Assembly (NCBI RefSeq): GCF_000021545.1
Contig: NC_012438.1
Span: 1-64,000 of the forward strand
Length of the DNA: 64,000 nucleotides
Reading direction: 5' to 3'
From: Sulfurihydrogenibium azorense Az-Fu1
GTDB taxonomy: Bacteria; Aquificota; Aquificia; Aquificales; Hydrogenothermaceae
The translations under genes and the position numbers were made by a program. Of the stretch, positions 55,322 to 63,514 are shown one piece after another (position 1 is the stretch's first letter; each line of letters opens with the position of its first letter). The notes under the pieces were generated by a model that saw nothing but the letters and a program-made list of their open reading frames with translations, ran no database searches and was not told the origin of the DNA.

Positions 55322-55972
55322 ATGATAGGATGCATACTTTTAGCAGCTGGAAAAGGAAGTAGGTTTGGAGATAAAAAACAGTTTTTAGAATTAGGTGGAA
55401 AAAGGATATTAGATTACTCCATAGAAACAGTTGAAAGTTTACCCCAGATAGACAAGGTTGTCGTTGTTTTGCCTCAAGACAGTATTGATTTGAAAATAAA
55501 AATGAGTAAAGATTTTGAGAAAGTAGTAGGTGGCAGTGAAAGACAGTACTCTGTGTACAATGGTTTATTACATTTAAAAAATTGTGATATTGTCGTTATC
55601 CACGATACGGCAAGACCTTTTGCCACTTCTAAAATGTTTTTGGACGGGATAGAAAATGTTAAATCCGGATGGGATGGTTCAATTACTGCTTATAAATCAA
55701 GAGATACAGTAAAAGAAGTTTTAAACAAAAAAGTTGTTAAAACGTTAGACAGAGAAAGTATCTATATAGTTCAAACACCTCAAACCTTTGATTACCAAAA
55801 ACTACTTTACGCCCATAAAAAAGCTTTATCGGAAAACTTTTTAGCCACAGACGATTCTGCTTTAATGGAAAGGGAAGGATTTAAGATAACTGTAAATGAG
55901 GGAAGTTTTTTAAATTTTAAGATAACATATCCTGAAGATTTAGAGTTAGCTAAAGCTTTATTGAAAAGGTAA
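55322..55972 (+). CDS. ispD: 2-C-methyl-D-erythritol 4-phosphate cytidylyltransferase
   Basis: 216 residues, third enzyme of the MEP isoprenoid pathway. LLAAGKGSRFGDKKQFLEL at the N-terminus holds the CTP-binding glycines and Lys; VIHDTARPF, TVKEV and QTPQTF then ATDDSALMEREG follow. The ATG is 1 nt after the P-ATPase stop, so translation is coupled although the functions are unrelated. Confidence 0.95.
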   Translation: MIGCILLAAGKGSRFGDKKQFLELGGKRILDYSIETVESLPQIDKVVVVLPQDSIDLKIKMSKDFEKVVGGSERQYSVYNGLLHLKNCDIVVIHDTARPFATSKMFLDGIENVKSGWDGSITAYKSRDTVKEVLNKKVVKTLDRESIYIVQTPQTFDYQKLLYAHKKALSENFLATDDSALMEREGFKITVNEGSFLNFKITYPEDLELAKALLKR

Positions 55973-55990
55973 GGCTTTAAGGCCTTACCT
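55967..55990. terminator. Hairpin between convergent ispD and ccsA
   Basis: AGGTAAGGC-TTTAAG-GCCTTACCT, a 9-bp stem overlapping the ispD stop. On the minus strand the sequence after the stem is TTTTCAAT, so it may serve ccsA better than ispD. There is no long T run on the plus strand. Confidence 0.6.
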
Positions 55991-55996
55991 ATGACG

Positions 55997-57115
55997 TTAC
56001 TCTGTTGCGTAGCTGTGAAGTCCTGGAAAGTAAAGATTTACACCAAAATAACATATTAAAAGCATTATAAATCCAGCTACAACAATCCAAGCAGAGGTAG
56101 TTCCTTTCCATTTTCCAACAGTTCTACCGTGAATGTATGCAGCAAAGAAAAGCCACACAATCAAAGCCCATGTTTCTTTTGGATCCCAGCTCCAGTAACT
56201 ACCCCAAGCCTCGTTAGCCCAAGCACCACCAAGCATTATAGAAGCTGTCCATATAGGAAAAGATATAGCAACAGCTTTAAAAGCTATCTCAGAAAGTAGA
56301 TTCTCAGATGGTAAAGCCTTTCCAATAGGTTTTAAAACATAAACACCAAAGTAAATAAGCGATAAAAGAGCTAATATAAACAAAACACCGAAAAACATTG
56401 TTTTAATATCTTTTGCACCAGTTAAAGTCATATAACCAAAAATAGAGGTCAATATAAAACTTACAACAAAACCACCGTACTGAATCGGTTTAACTTCTAT
56501 ACCTTTATCAAATGCCTGTTTTATTAAGTATGCAAAAGATGCACCAAATGCTACAGTAAATCCAGCATAACCTACAAAAGATGCTAAAACGTGTAAATAC
56601 AACCAATAGCTCCTTAAAGCTGGAACTAGAGGATTTATATCCGTATTAAACTTGTGTCCCCAGATTACTAAAAATGCAACTATAGGCATAAAAAACGTTC
56701 CAATAACTCTTGTTTTATACTCTTTCTCAATGTAAAGATATAACCCTACTGCAAGCCATGGAAAGAACATCAACGATTCGTAAAGGTTTGTCCAAGGTGG
56801 ATGGAATATACCCATTTGATAAGACTCAATTCCTCTTACAAACAATCCTACAGTTTGAGCAAGCCAACCAGTAAATGCAAGTAAAGTACCAACTTTTCCT
56901 ACGTTTTCATTTTTAAAGAAAAATTGGAATATATACATTAAAGCTGAAAGTCCGTAAATAAATCCGGATATCTGAAATATAAGAACGTTGCTAACTTTAC
57001 CACTTAAAACGGAAAAGGCAATAATCCCACCTACAACAGCTAAAACTAAAACTGAGAATACAACTGACTCTACATAACTTGGTTTACTCTTATTTTCAAA
57101 AACTACGCTTTCCAT
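55997..57115 (-). CDS. ccsA: Cytochrome c biogenesis protein CcsA (system II haem handling)
   Basis: 372 residues, at least eight membrane helices. The WWD-type haem-binding motif WGSYWSWDPKETWAL and conserved histidines (e.g. YLHVLASFVGYAG, FFAAYIHGRTVGKWKG) identify the CcsA/CcmC/CcmF superfamily. With CcsB/ResB it carries haem to apocytochrome c. No ccsB-like partner is in the window. AGGAGG precedes the ATG. Confidence 0.9.
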   Translation of the reverse strand: MESVVFENKSKPSYVESVVFSVLVLAVVGGIIAFSVLSGKVSNVLIFQISGFIYGLSALMYIFQFFFKNENVGKVGTLLAFTGWLAQTVGLFVRGIESYQMGIFHPPWTNLYESLMFFPWLAVGLYLYIEKEYKTRVIGTFFMPIVAFLVIWGHKFNTDINPLVPALRSYWLYLHVLASFVGYAGFTVAFGASFAYLIKQAFDKGIEVKPIQYGGFVVSFILTSIFGYMTLTGAKDIKTMFFGVLFILALLSLIYFGVYVLKPIGKALPSENLLSEIAFKAVAISFPIWTASIMLGGAWANEAWGSYWSWDPKETWALIVWLFFAAYIHGRTVGKWKGTTSAWIVVAGFIMLLICYFGVNLYFPGLHSYATE

Positions 57116-57135
57116 GATCTAAATCCTCCTTTTAC

Positions 57136-57558
57136 TTAAAGTTCAAGTTCTTCAATAGAATTTATTATAACTGCTTTTTTATGTAAACTTTTTAAGGTCT
57201 CTATATTTTCAATGGACTTTATTTTATTTTTAATATCTCCCCCTATGTTTCCAAATCTTAACTCTAATAGCTCTATAAGAGCTTCTTGCAATCCTTGTTG
57301 TAATCCTTCTTTTATAAATTTTTCTTTCCTTTCCTTAAAAGCTTTTCCTATTCCTGGATAACTTTCTATCTCTTCCCTTGTCCACTCTATTGTGATTGGC
57401 ATCTCAAAATCCTCCTGTTTTATATAGCTTCTTATCTCTTCCTCTATATTATTCCTTATTTTACTTATTTCAAGAAATAGTGTAAATAGCTTGTCTGTGA
57501 TGATTGGGTTTTTAAACAGATGTTTAAGTAGTAAATCGGTTTTAACTTTTAATTCCAA
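57136..57558 (-). CDS. Rpn-tail-like protein, nuclease domain missing
   Basis: 140 residues. The last 60 (KEGLQQGLQEALIELLELRFG ... ETLKSLHKKAVIINSIEEL) closely match the tail of the frameshifted Rpn gene at 4447-5441, including the QGLQQGL repeat, but the catalytic D/ExK part is absent and an in-frame stop precedes the TTG start. It is either a decayed rpn gene or a separately kept C-terminal protein. It lies 20 nt upstream of ccsA and could be cotranscribed. Confidence 0.5.
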   Translation of the reverse strand: MELKVKTDLLLKHLFKNPIITDKLFTLFLEISKIRNNIEEEIRSYIKQEDFEMPITIEWTREEIESYPGIGKAFKERKEKFIKEGLQQGLQEALIELLELRFGNIGGDIKNKIKSIENIETLKSLHKKAVIINSIEELEL

Positions 57559-57660
57559 CTTTTTTACTCTAAATTAGGTTTGAATAAACATTCTATCATA
57601 ACACTATAACCTTTTGCCTGTGTTAAAATAAAATCAATTAACTTATTAGATGGAGGAGAT

Positions 57661-58872
57661 ATGCTATCACCTGAAGAGCAGCTTAAGTTGATAAAAAAAG
57701 GAACCTTGGAGATAATATCAGAAGAAGAGCTGTTAGATAAATTAAAAGAAGGGAGACCTTTAATAGTAAAAGCTGGGTTTGATCCTACAGCTCCGGATTT
57801 ACACCTTGGACATACAGTTTTACTTCAAAAATTAAGGACTTTTCAACAACTTGGACACACAGTTTACTTTATAATCGGTGATTTTACAGCAATGATAGGA
57901 GACCCTTCTGGTAGAGACCAGACAAGACCACCTCTTACAAAACAGCAAGTCTTAGAAAATGCAAAAACTTACAAAGAACAAGTTTTTAAAGTTTTAGACC
58001 CGGAAAAAACAGTAGTAGTGTTTAACAGCTCTTGGCTTGGAGAGATGAAAGCAGAAGATTTAATAAAGTTGACTGCCAAATACACTGTTGCAAGAATGTT
58101 AGAAAGAGAAGACTTTAAGAAAAGATTCAAAGAGAACATTCCAATATCAATCCACGAGTTTATATATCCTCTTTTACAAGCTTACGACTCTGTTGCAATA
58201 AAAGCTGATGTAGAGCTTGGAGGGTCAGACCAAAGATTTAACCTACTTATAGGAAGGGATATACAAAAAGAGTACGGTATAGAAAAACCACAGGTTGCGA
58301 TTTTACTACCTCTCTTAGTTGGTACAGACGGCGTTAAAAAGATGAGTAAATCATACGGAAACTACATAGGAATAACAGAACCACCAGAAGATATGTTTGG
58401 AAAGGTAATGTCTATATCAGATGAACTTATGTGGCAGTATTGGGAGCTCCTTACAGACCTTACAGTGGAAGAGATTGATAAAATGAAAAAAGACGTAGAA
58501 AGTGGAGTACTCCACCCAATGGAAGTAAAAAAACAACTTGCTATGTACATAGTAGAAAGATTTCACGATAAAGACTCTGCTATTAAGGCAAAAGAACATT
58601 TTGAAAAAGTCCACTCTAAAAAAGAGATTCCTGACGATATACCTGTTATAAATGTTAAAGATTTAAATATTGAAGATAAAGAAATAGAGCTTTTTGAACT
58701 CATTTACCTACTAAACCTTGCACCATCTAAAGCAGAAGCGAAAAGACTTATAAAGCAAGGAGGAGTAAAAATAGACGGAGAGAAAGTTGATGATTTTTTA
58801 TATAAAGTAGACTTAACAAAAGAGCATATAATACAAGCTGGCAAAAGAAAGTTTGTTAAGCTTCAAGTTTAA
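57661..58872 (+). CDS. tyrS: Tyrosyl-tRNA synthetase
   Basis: 403 residues, class I synthetase. HIGH motif as [10 protein letters not shown], the KMSKS loop as [10 protein letters not shown], tyrosine-site [10 protein letters not shown], and a C-terminal S4 RNA-binding domain ([19 protein letters not shown]). The overall pattern is of the TyrZ-like type common outside enterobacteria. Strong GGAGGAG RBS. No T-box is visible upstream. Confidence 0.97.
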   Translation: MLSPEEQLKLIKKGTLEIISEEELLDKLKEGRPLIVKAGFDPTAPDLHLGHTVLLQKLRTFQQLGHTVYFIIGDFTAMIGDPSGRDQTRPPLTKQQVLENAKTYKEQVFKVLDPEKTVVVFNSSWLGEMKAEDLIKLTAKYTVARMLEREDFKKRFKENIPISIHEFIYPLLQAYDSVAIKADVELGGSDQRFNLLIGRDIQKEYGIEKPQVAILLPLLVGTDGVKKMSKSYGNYIGITEPPEDMFGKVMSISDELMWQYWELLTDLTVEEIDKMKKDVESGVLHPMEVKKQLAMYIVERFHDKDSAIKAKEHFEKVHSKKEIPDDIPVINVKDLNIEDKEIELFELIYLLNLAPSKAEAKRLIKQGGVKIDGEKVDDFLYKVDLTKEHIIQAGKRKFVKLQV

Positions 58873-58885
58873 GCAGAGGTAAAGA

Positions 58886-60010
58886 TTGAGAGTATTAGAG
58901 GGAGAGTACTGGAAAGAGATACCACTTTACAGTGAAATATCACAATACCAGTGGAAAGATTGGAAGTGGCAGATAAAAAACCGTTTAAAGACGTTAGAAG
59001 ATATAAAGAAAATACTGCCTAACGTAAACGAAGATGTATTTAAAAAAGTTTCCCAGATTTACCACTTTGGAACAACACCTTACTACATTTTTTTAGCTGA
59101 TAGAACTAACTTAGAAGACCCAATTTTAAAACAGATACTACCAGATGAAAAAGAGATAGACGAAAAATACCAAGAAGGGGCTTTTTTAGACCCATTTTTA
59201 GAAGATGAAAAATCTCCAGTACTCGGACTCACCCATAGATATCCTGATAGGGTTTTATTTAGAGCAACAAATTTTTGTAGTGTTTACTGTAGACATTGTA
59301 TGAGAAAAAGAATGTTTTTAGAAGATGAAAGAGCAAGGACAAAACAAGAGTACGATGTTATGTTTGAATACATAAAGTCAAATAAAGCTATAAAAGAAGT
59401 TTTAGTATCAGGTGGAGACCCTCTTACACTTCCCAATCAAAAAATTGAGTACATAATTAAAAATCTTTATGAAATAGACCATGTAGATATAATAAGAATA
59501 GGCTCAAGAGAGCTTGTATCAAACCCTTTTAGATTTTACGATGAGGAGCTACTGGAGATTTTTGAAAAGTACGATAAAGTATGGATAGTTACCCACTTTA
59601 ATCATCCAAACGAAATAACTTCTGAAACAAAGAAGGCAGTTAAAAACATCTTGTCTACAGGAACACCTGTATTAAATCAAACAGTTTTACTAAAAGGTAT
59701 AAACGATGATAAATATACAATGGAAAATTTAATGAGGTCACTTTTAAAAGTAAAAATAAAACCATACTACTTATTCCACTGTGACCCAACAAAAGGTGTT
59801 TACCACTTTAAAACCGGAATAGAGAAAGGTCTTGAAATAATGGAACATCTAAGGGGAAGGGTTTCAGGTTTAGGCAATCCTACCTTTGCGGTAGACCTTG
59901 TAAACGGGTTAGGTAAAGTACCTTTACTCCCAGAGTATTTAATAAGTAAAAAGAATGGGTTTTATGAGTTTAAAAATTACCAAGGTAAAACAGTCAAAAT
60001 AAAAATTTGA
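58886..60010 (+). CDS. KamA/EpmB-type radical SAM aminomutase
   Basis: 374 residues. The radical SAM cluster ligands are Cys131, Cys135 and Cys138 (CSVYCRHC), and the likely PLP-binding Lys is in VDLVNGLGKVPLLPEY. Family members are lysine 2,3-aminomutase (making beta-lysine) or EpmB, which makes beta-lysine for elongation factor P. It is shorter than clostridial KAM (416) but longer than EpmB (about 342). TTG start behind AGAGGT, 13 nt after tyrS. Which role applies depends on whether an epmA/efp or ablB partner exists elsewhere. Confidence 0.85.
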   Translation: MRVLEGEYWKEIPLYSEISQYQWKDWKWQIKNRLKTLEDIKKILPNVNEDVFKKVSQIYHFGTTPYYIFLADRTNLEDPILKQILPDEKEIDEKYQEGAFLDPFLEDEKSPVLGLTHRYPDRVLFRATNFCSVYCRHCMRKRMFLEDERARTKQEYDVMFEYIKSNKAIKEVLVSGGDPLTLPNQKIEYIIKNLYEIDHVDIIRIGSRELVSNPFRFYDEELLEIFEKYDKVWIVTHFNHPNEITSETKKAVKNILSTGTPVLNQTVLLKGINDDKYTMENLMRSLLKVKIKPYYLFHCDPTKGVYHFKTGIEKGLEIMEHLRGRVSGLGNPTFAVDLVNGLGKVPLLPEYLISKKNGFYEFKNYQGKTVKIKI

Positions 60011-60036
60011 AAAAATATAGATTTTTATGTTATAAT
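60007..60036 (+). promoter_or_regulatory. Promoter of the repeat lipoprotein
   Basis: TTGAAA (60007-60012), 18-nt spacer, perfect TATAAT (60031-60036). The -35 overlaps the stop codon of the aminomutase gene. Start near 60043, leader with GAGGAGG. A strong promoter and RBS suggest abundant product. Confidence 0.75.
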
Positions 60037-60068
60037 CTTTCCAAAATTTTTTTGAGGAGGTATTTGTG

Positions 60069-60302
60069 ATGAAAAAATTAGTACTTGGATCAGTAGCAGC
60101 TGTATTATCAGCATCTTTACTTTTCAGCTGCCAAAAGAAAGAAGAACAACCAGCTGAGCAACAAGCTCCAGCACCGGCTGAGCAACAAGCAGCACCAGCT
60201 CCAGCACCAGCTGAACAACAACCAGCAGGTCAAGAGCAACAACAAGCTGCACCAGCTGAACAACAACCAGCAGGAGAACAAAAACCAGCTGAACAAAAGT
60301 AA
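60069..60302 (+). CDS. Small Ala/Gln/Pro/Glu-rich lipoprotein
   Basis: 77 residues. Signal peptide with lipobox LLFSC (Cys at about 21), then only a low-complexity chain of PAEQQ, APAP and AGQEQQQ units ending AEQK. There is no folded domain. Tethered to a membrane it could act as a flexible spacer or surface coat. ATG 60069 is chosen over the GTG just before it for RBS spacing. It stands alone between its own promoter and a terminator. Confidence 0.75.
   Translation: MKKLVLGSVAAVLSASLLFSCQKKEEQPAEQQAPAPAEQQAAPAPAPAEQQPAGQEQQQAAPAEQQPAGEQKPAEQK
60204..60274 (+). repeat. 26-bp direct repeat, 45-bp period, within the lipoprotein gene
   Basis: The segment 60204-60229 (beginning GCACCAGCTGAACAAC) recurs exactly at 60249-60274. 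The 45-bp period is 15 codons, so gain or loss of units keeps the frame. Shorter CAACAAGC/CCAGCT repeats surround it. Confidence 0.85.
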
Positions 60303-60312
60303 TTCATCAATA

Positions 60313-60333
60313 AAGGGGGATACAATCCCCCTT
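60313..60333 (+). terminator. Terminator of the lipoprotein gene
   Basis: AAGGGGGA-TACAA-TCCCCCTT, an 8-bp G/C-rich stem 10 nt after the stop codon. The following sequence is T-rich but interrupted (CTATCTATCATTCTTTCTT). Confidence 0.7.
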
Positions 60334-60425
60334 CTATCTATCATTCTTTCTTAATCTTTTATTCAAAAAATCTTAACTAAATTCAATATATAATATACCT
60401 ATAAAATCCCAAGGGGGAGAATAAT

Positions 60426-61976
60426 ATGAAAGGTTATTGGATGCTTGTTTTACATTCCCACTTACCATTTGTAAAACATCCAGAGTATGAGTACTTTTTG
60501 GAAGAACACTGGCTCTTTGAAGCAATCACCGAAACTTACATTCCACTTTTAATGACTTTTAAACAACTTAAAGATGAAAATGTTGACTTTAGACTCACAA
60601 CTTCTTTAACTCCACCACTACTAAGTATGCTAACAGATAAACATTTAATGTCTAAGTATGAAAAGTACTTAGATAAAATGATACTCCTTACAGAAAAAGA
60701 GATAAACAGAACAAAAGCAAGTCCTACATTTAACAAGCTTGCAAGGTTTTACAATGAAAGATTTTTAAAGATAAAAGATTTTTACTACGGATTTTTAGGT
60801 AGAAACGTCTTAAACGGATATAGATACTTTGAAGAGAGTAAAAATTTAGAGATAATTACCTGTAATGCTACCCATGGATTTTTACCTCTGCTATCTCCAA
60901 ACATCACGGCCATAGAAAGACAGATAGATTTAGCCGTAAAATCCCATGAGAGATTCTTTGGAAAAAAACCAAAAGGTATATGGCTTGCTGAATGTGCATA
61001 CTACGATGGACTTGATAAGATACTTTCAAAGTATGGTATTGAGTACTTTTTTCTAGATTCCCACGGTGTTATATTTGGAAAACCTTTTCCAAGGTACGGC
61101 GTTTTTGCTCCTGTTTATACACCTTCAAAAGTAGCAGTTTTTGCAAGAGACCCAGAATCATCAAAACAGGTATGGAGTGCAAAAGAAGGCTATCCCGGAG
61201 ACCCAAACTACAGAGATTTTTACAGGGATATAGGTTTTGACCTTGACTTTGAGTACATCAAAGATTTTATAAGTCCAGATGGAGTAAGGGTTTATACCGG
61301 AATAAAGTACTATAAAATTACAGGAGATGTAGATTTATCACAGAAAAAACCTTACGACCCGGATAAAGCTTATGAGATGACGAAAGTACATGCAGGACAC
61401 TTTCACATATCAAGAGAAAAACAGATGGAACATCTATCAAAGTATATGGATAGACTTCCTCTAGTAGTAAGTCCGTACGACGCAGAACTTTTTGGACATT
61501 GGTGGTTTGAAGGTCCTGACTTTTTATATAACGTATTTAAGATGATAGATACTTACAAACAGTTTAAACCAATAACTCCTTCTGAGTATTTAGACCTTTA
61601 CCCTGAAAATCAGGTAGTTAGACCTTCTCCTTCATCTTGGGGAGATAAAGGATATTACGAAGTTTGGTTAAATCCAGAAAATCATTGGGTTTACAAATAC
61701 CTTCACCAAATGGAAGAAGACCTTGTGAAAGTAAAGAAAGTATACGAAAGTAATGATATAATAAAACAGATGGAAAGAGAGCTTCTTTTAGCCCAAAGTA
61801 GCGATTGGACTTTTTTAATAACTACACAAACAGCAAAACAGTATGCAACAAACAGACTTAAAGAGCATATAGGCAACTTTTACAGGTTGAAAGAGATGTT
61901 AGATACAAATATAATAGATTTTGGTTACTTAACCAAGTTAAAAGAAAAAAATTCAATATTCTCAGATATTTTATAA
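60426..61976 (+). CDS. Glycoside hydrolase family 57 branching enzyme
   Basis: 516 residues. The start MLVLHSHLPFVKHPEYEYF, the middle GIWLAECAYYDGLDKIL with the nucleophile Glu, and SPYDAELFGHWWFEGPDFL with the acid Asp and paired Trp match GH57 1,4-alpha-glucan branching enzymes of thermophiles. It makes alpha-1,6 branches in glycogen. No other glycogen gene is in the window. RBS GGGGGAG; the dUTPase gene follows after 11 nt. Confidence 0.9.
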   Translation: MKGYWMLVLHSHLPFVKHPEYEYFLEEHWLFEAITETYIPLLMTFKQLKDENVDFRLTTSLTPPLLSMLTDKHLMSKYEKYLDKMILLTEKEINRTKASPTFNKLARFYNERFLKIKDFYYGFLGRNVLNGYRYFEESKNLEIITCNATHGFLPLLSPNITAIERQIDLAVKSHERFFGKKPKGIWLAECAYYDGLDKILSKYGIEYFFLDSHGVIFGKPFPRYGVFAPVYTPSKVAVFARDPESSKQVWSAKEGYPGDPNYRDFYRDIGFDLDFEYIKDFISPDGVRVYTGIKYYKITGDVDLSQKKPYDPDKAYEMTKVHAGHFHISREKQMEHLSKYMDRLPLVVSPYDAELFGHWWFEGPDFLYNVFKMIDTYKQFKPITPSEYLDLYPENQVVRPSPSSWGDKGYYEVWLNPENHWVYKYLHQMEEDLVKVKKVYESNDIIKQMERELLLAQSSDWTFLITTQTAKQYATNRLKEHIGNFYRLKEMLDTNIIDFGYLTKLKEKNSIFSDIL

Positions 61977-61987
61977 AGGAGTTAAAG

Positions 61988-62662
61988 TTGGATGAAAAGA
62001 TAAAACAGTGTTTAGACTTACAAGACACCCTTAACAAGAAGATAAACGAAAACTGGAAACAGATAAGAAAAAAGGAAGACTTTTACAGGGCTATATGGCT
62101 TGAATGTGCAGAAGCTGTAGAAAGCCTTCCTTGGAAGTGGTGGAAAAAAGTAGAACCGGATTTAGAAAATCTCGAGATAGAACTTGCTGATATCTTCCAC
62201 TTTATTCTATCTCTCATTCTTATGGAAAACAAGCCAGATTTAACCTACCTTTACAAAGGTTTAAATGAGGATTTTACCAATCTTAAAGGTATAGAAGGAG
62301 ATTATATAAATCACTACTTAGCAGATATATACCAAAACAACGCTGATAAGTATAAAGAGTATATATTTTTACTTGAAAGAATAGCAGAAAAAGCTTTAAA
62401 ACAAGATCTAAACGGTGTACTATTCTTTTTCGGATTAATCACAAAAAGGTTAATGGGTTTTGATAGGCTTTATTTACTTTACATGGGTAAAAACATATTA
62501 AACCACATTAGACAGGAGATGGGATACAAATCTGGAGATTACAAGAAAGTGATTAACGGATTGGAAGATAATAAATATTTGATAAAATTAATAAAAGAGA
62601 TTAATGACATGAACCAGCTGGAAACTAAAATAAGAGAAGAATTTACTAAAATAGGAGTGTAG
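61988..62662 (+). CDS. Dimeric dUTPase-like all-alpha NTP pyrophosphatase
   Basis: 224 residues, all helical. WLECAEAVESLPWKWWKK and LENLEIELADIFHFILSLIL carry the ExxE...ExxD metal-binding pattern of the dUTPase_2 family (PF08761), as in Campylobacter and trypanosomal enzymes. It hydrolyses dUTP to dUMP, keeping uracil out of DNA. TTG start behind AAAGGAG. It is an unusual dUTPase type compared with the common trimeric form. Confidence 0.8.
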   Translation: MDEKIKQCLDLQDTLNKKINENWKQIRKKEDFYRAIWLECAEAVESLPWKWWKKVEPDLENLEIELADIFHFILSLILMENKPDLTYLYKGLNEDFTNLKGIEGDYINHYLADIYQNNADKYKEYIFLLERIAEKALKQDLNGVLFFFGLITKRLMGFDRLYLLYMGKNILNHIRQEMGYKSGDYKKVINGLEDNKYLIKLIKEINDMNQLETKIREEFTKIGV

Positions 62663-62665
62663 AAC

Positions 62666-63514
62666 ATGGAAAATACAGGATTTTTTTTCATAAGCCAGTT
62701 ATTTTGGCTGATATTCCTTTTTATGATTATAATGCCTATACTACAAGCTCAAATGCTTCAATGGAGCAGAGAGAGAATATTAAAAGCTATAGAAGATAAA
62801 TACGGTAGCAAAGTCATAACTCTTATTCACAGACAAGAAACAAGGTCTTTGTTTGGCTTTTTTATGATGAGGATGATAACCATAGAAGACTCAGAAGCTG
62901 TTTTAAGGGCAATAAGAATGACACCTAAAGACAAACCAATAGACTTTATTATTCATACCCCAGGAGGAATTGCACTGGCAGCTACTCAGATAGCAAAAGC
63001 ATTAGCAGACCATCCTGCGAAAGTAAGAGTAATTGTACCTCACTTTGCAATGTCAGGAGGAACTTTAATAGCCTTAGCAGCTGACGAGATATTAATGGAT
63101 AATCATGCAGTTTTAGGACCTGTAGACCCACAACTTGGAGCAGAACCAGCAGCTTCTTTAGTAGCCATAGAAAAACTAAAAGATCCTAAAGACATAGATG
63201 ACCAAACTTTGGTGAAGATAGACATGAGTAAAAAAGCATTAAAACAGATGTACGACACAGTAGTAAATCTTTTAGTTAAAAAAGGTCATCCTTTAGAAAA
63301 AGCACAGATAATAGCAGAAGAACTCTCTCAAGGAAAGTACACCCACGACTTTCCTATTACTGTAGAACATTTAAAACAACTTGGATTAAACGTATCTACA
63401 GATATGCCAGAAGAGGTTTACGCACTAATGGACTTATATCCTCAACCTACAGGTATACCTGCAGTTCAGTACCTACCAGAACCAGTAAGAAGACCAGAGG
63501 CAGTTAAAAAGTAA
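62666..63514 (+). CDS. Membrane-anchored Clp-fold serine protease-like protein (SDH family)
   Basis: 282 residues. One N-terminal membrane helix (about 7-26), then a crotonase/Clp-type domain with FIIHTPGGIALAATQIA, the presumed nucleophile Ser in HFAMSGGTLIALAADEI and VLGPVDPQLG. It matches the SDH proteinase family (PF01972). Probably degrades membrane or damaged proteins. It starts 3 nt after the dUTPase gene, and its stop overlaps the next start. Confidence 0.88.
   Translation: MENTGFFFISQLFWLIFLFMIIMPILQAQMLQWSRERILKAIEDKYGSKVITLIHRQETRSLFGFFMMRMITIEDSEAVLRAIRMTPKDKPIDFIIHTPGGIALAATQIAKALADHPAKVRVIVPHFAMSGGTLIALAADEILMDNHAVLGPVDPQLGAEPAASLVAIEKLKDPKDIDDQTLVKIDMSKKALKQMYDTVVNLLVKKGHPLEKAQIIAEELSQGKYTHDFPITVEHLKQLGLNVSTDMPEEVYALMDLYPQPTGIPAVQYLPEPVRRPEAVKK

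Noticed and set aside
57559-57660. T-box leader for tyrS
   Set aside because: Only about 100 nt are available and the T-box consensus and stems are not visible.
60069-60302. Lipoprotein repeats as a CRISPR-like array
   Set aside because: The repeats are in frame, lack unique spacers and encode a low-complexity protein with a lipobox.
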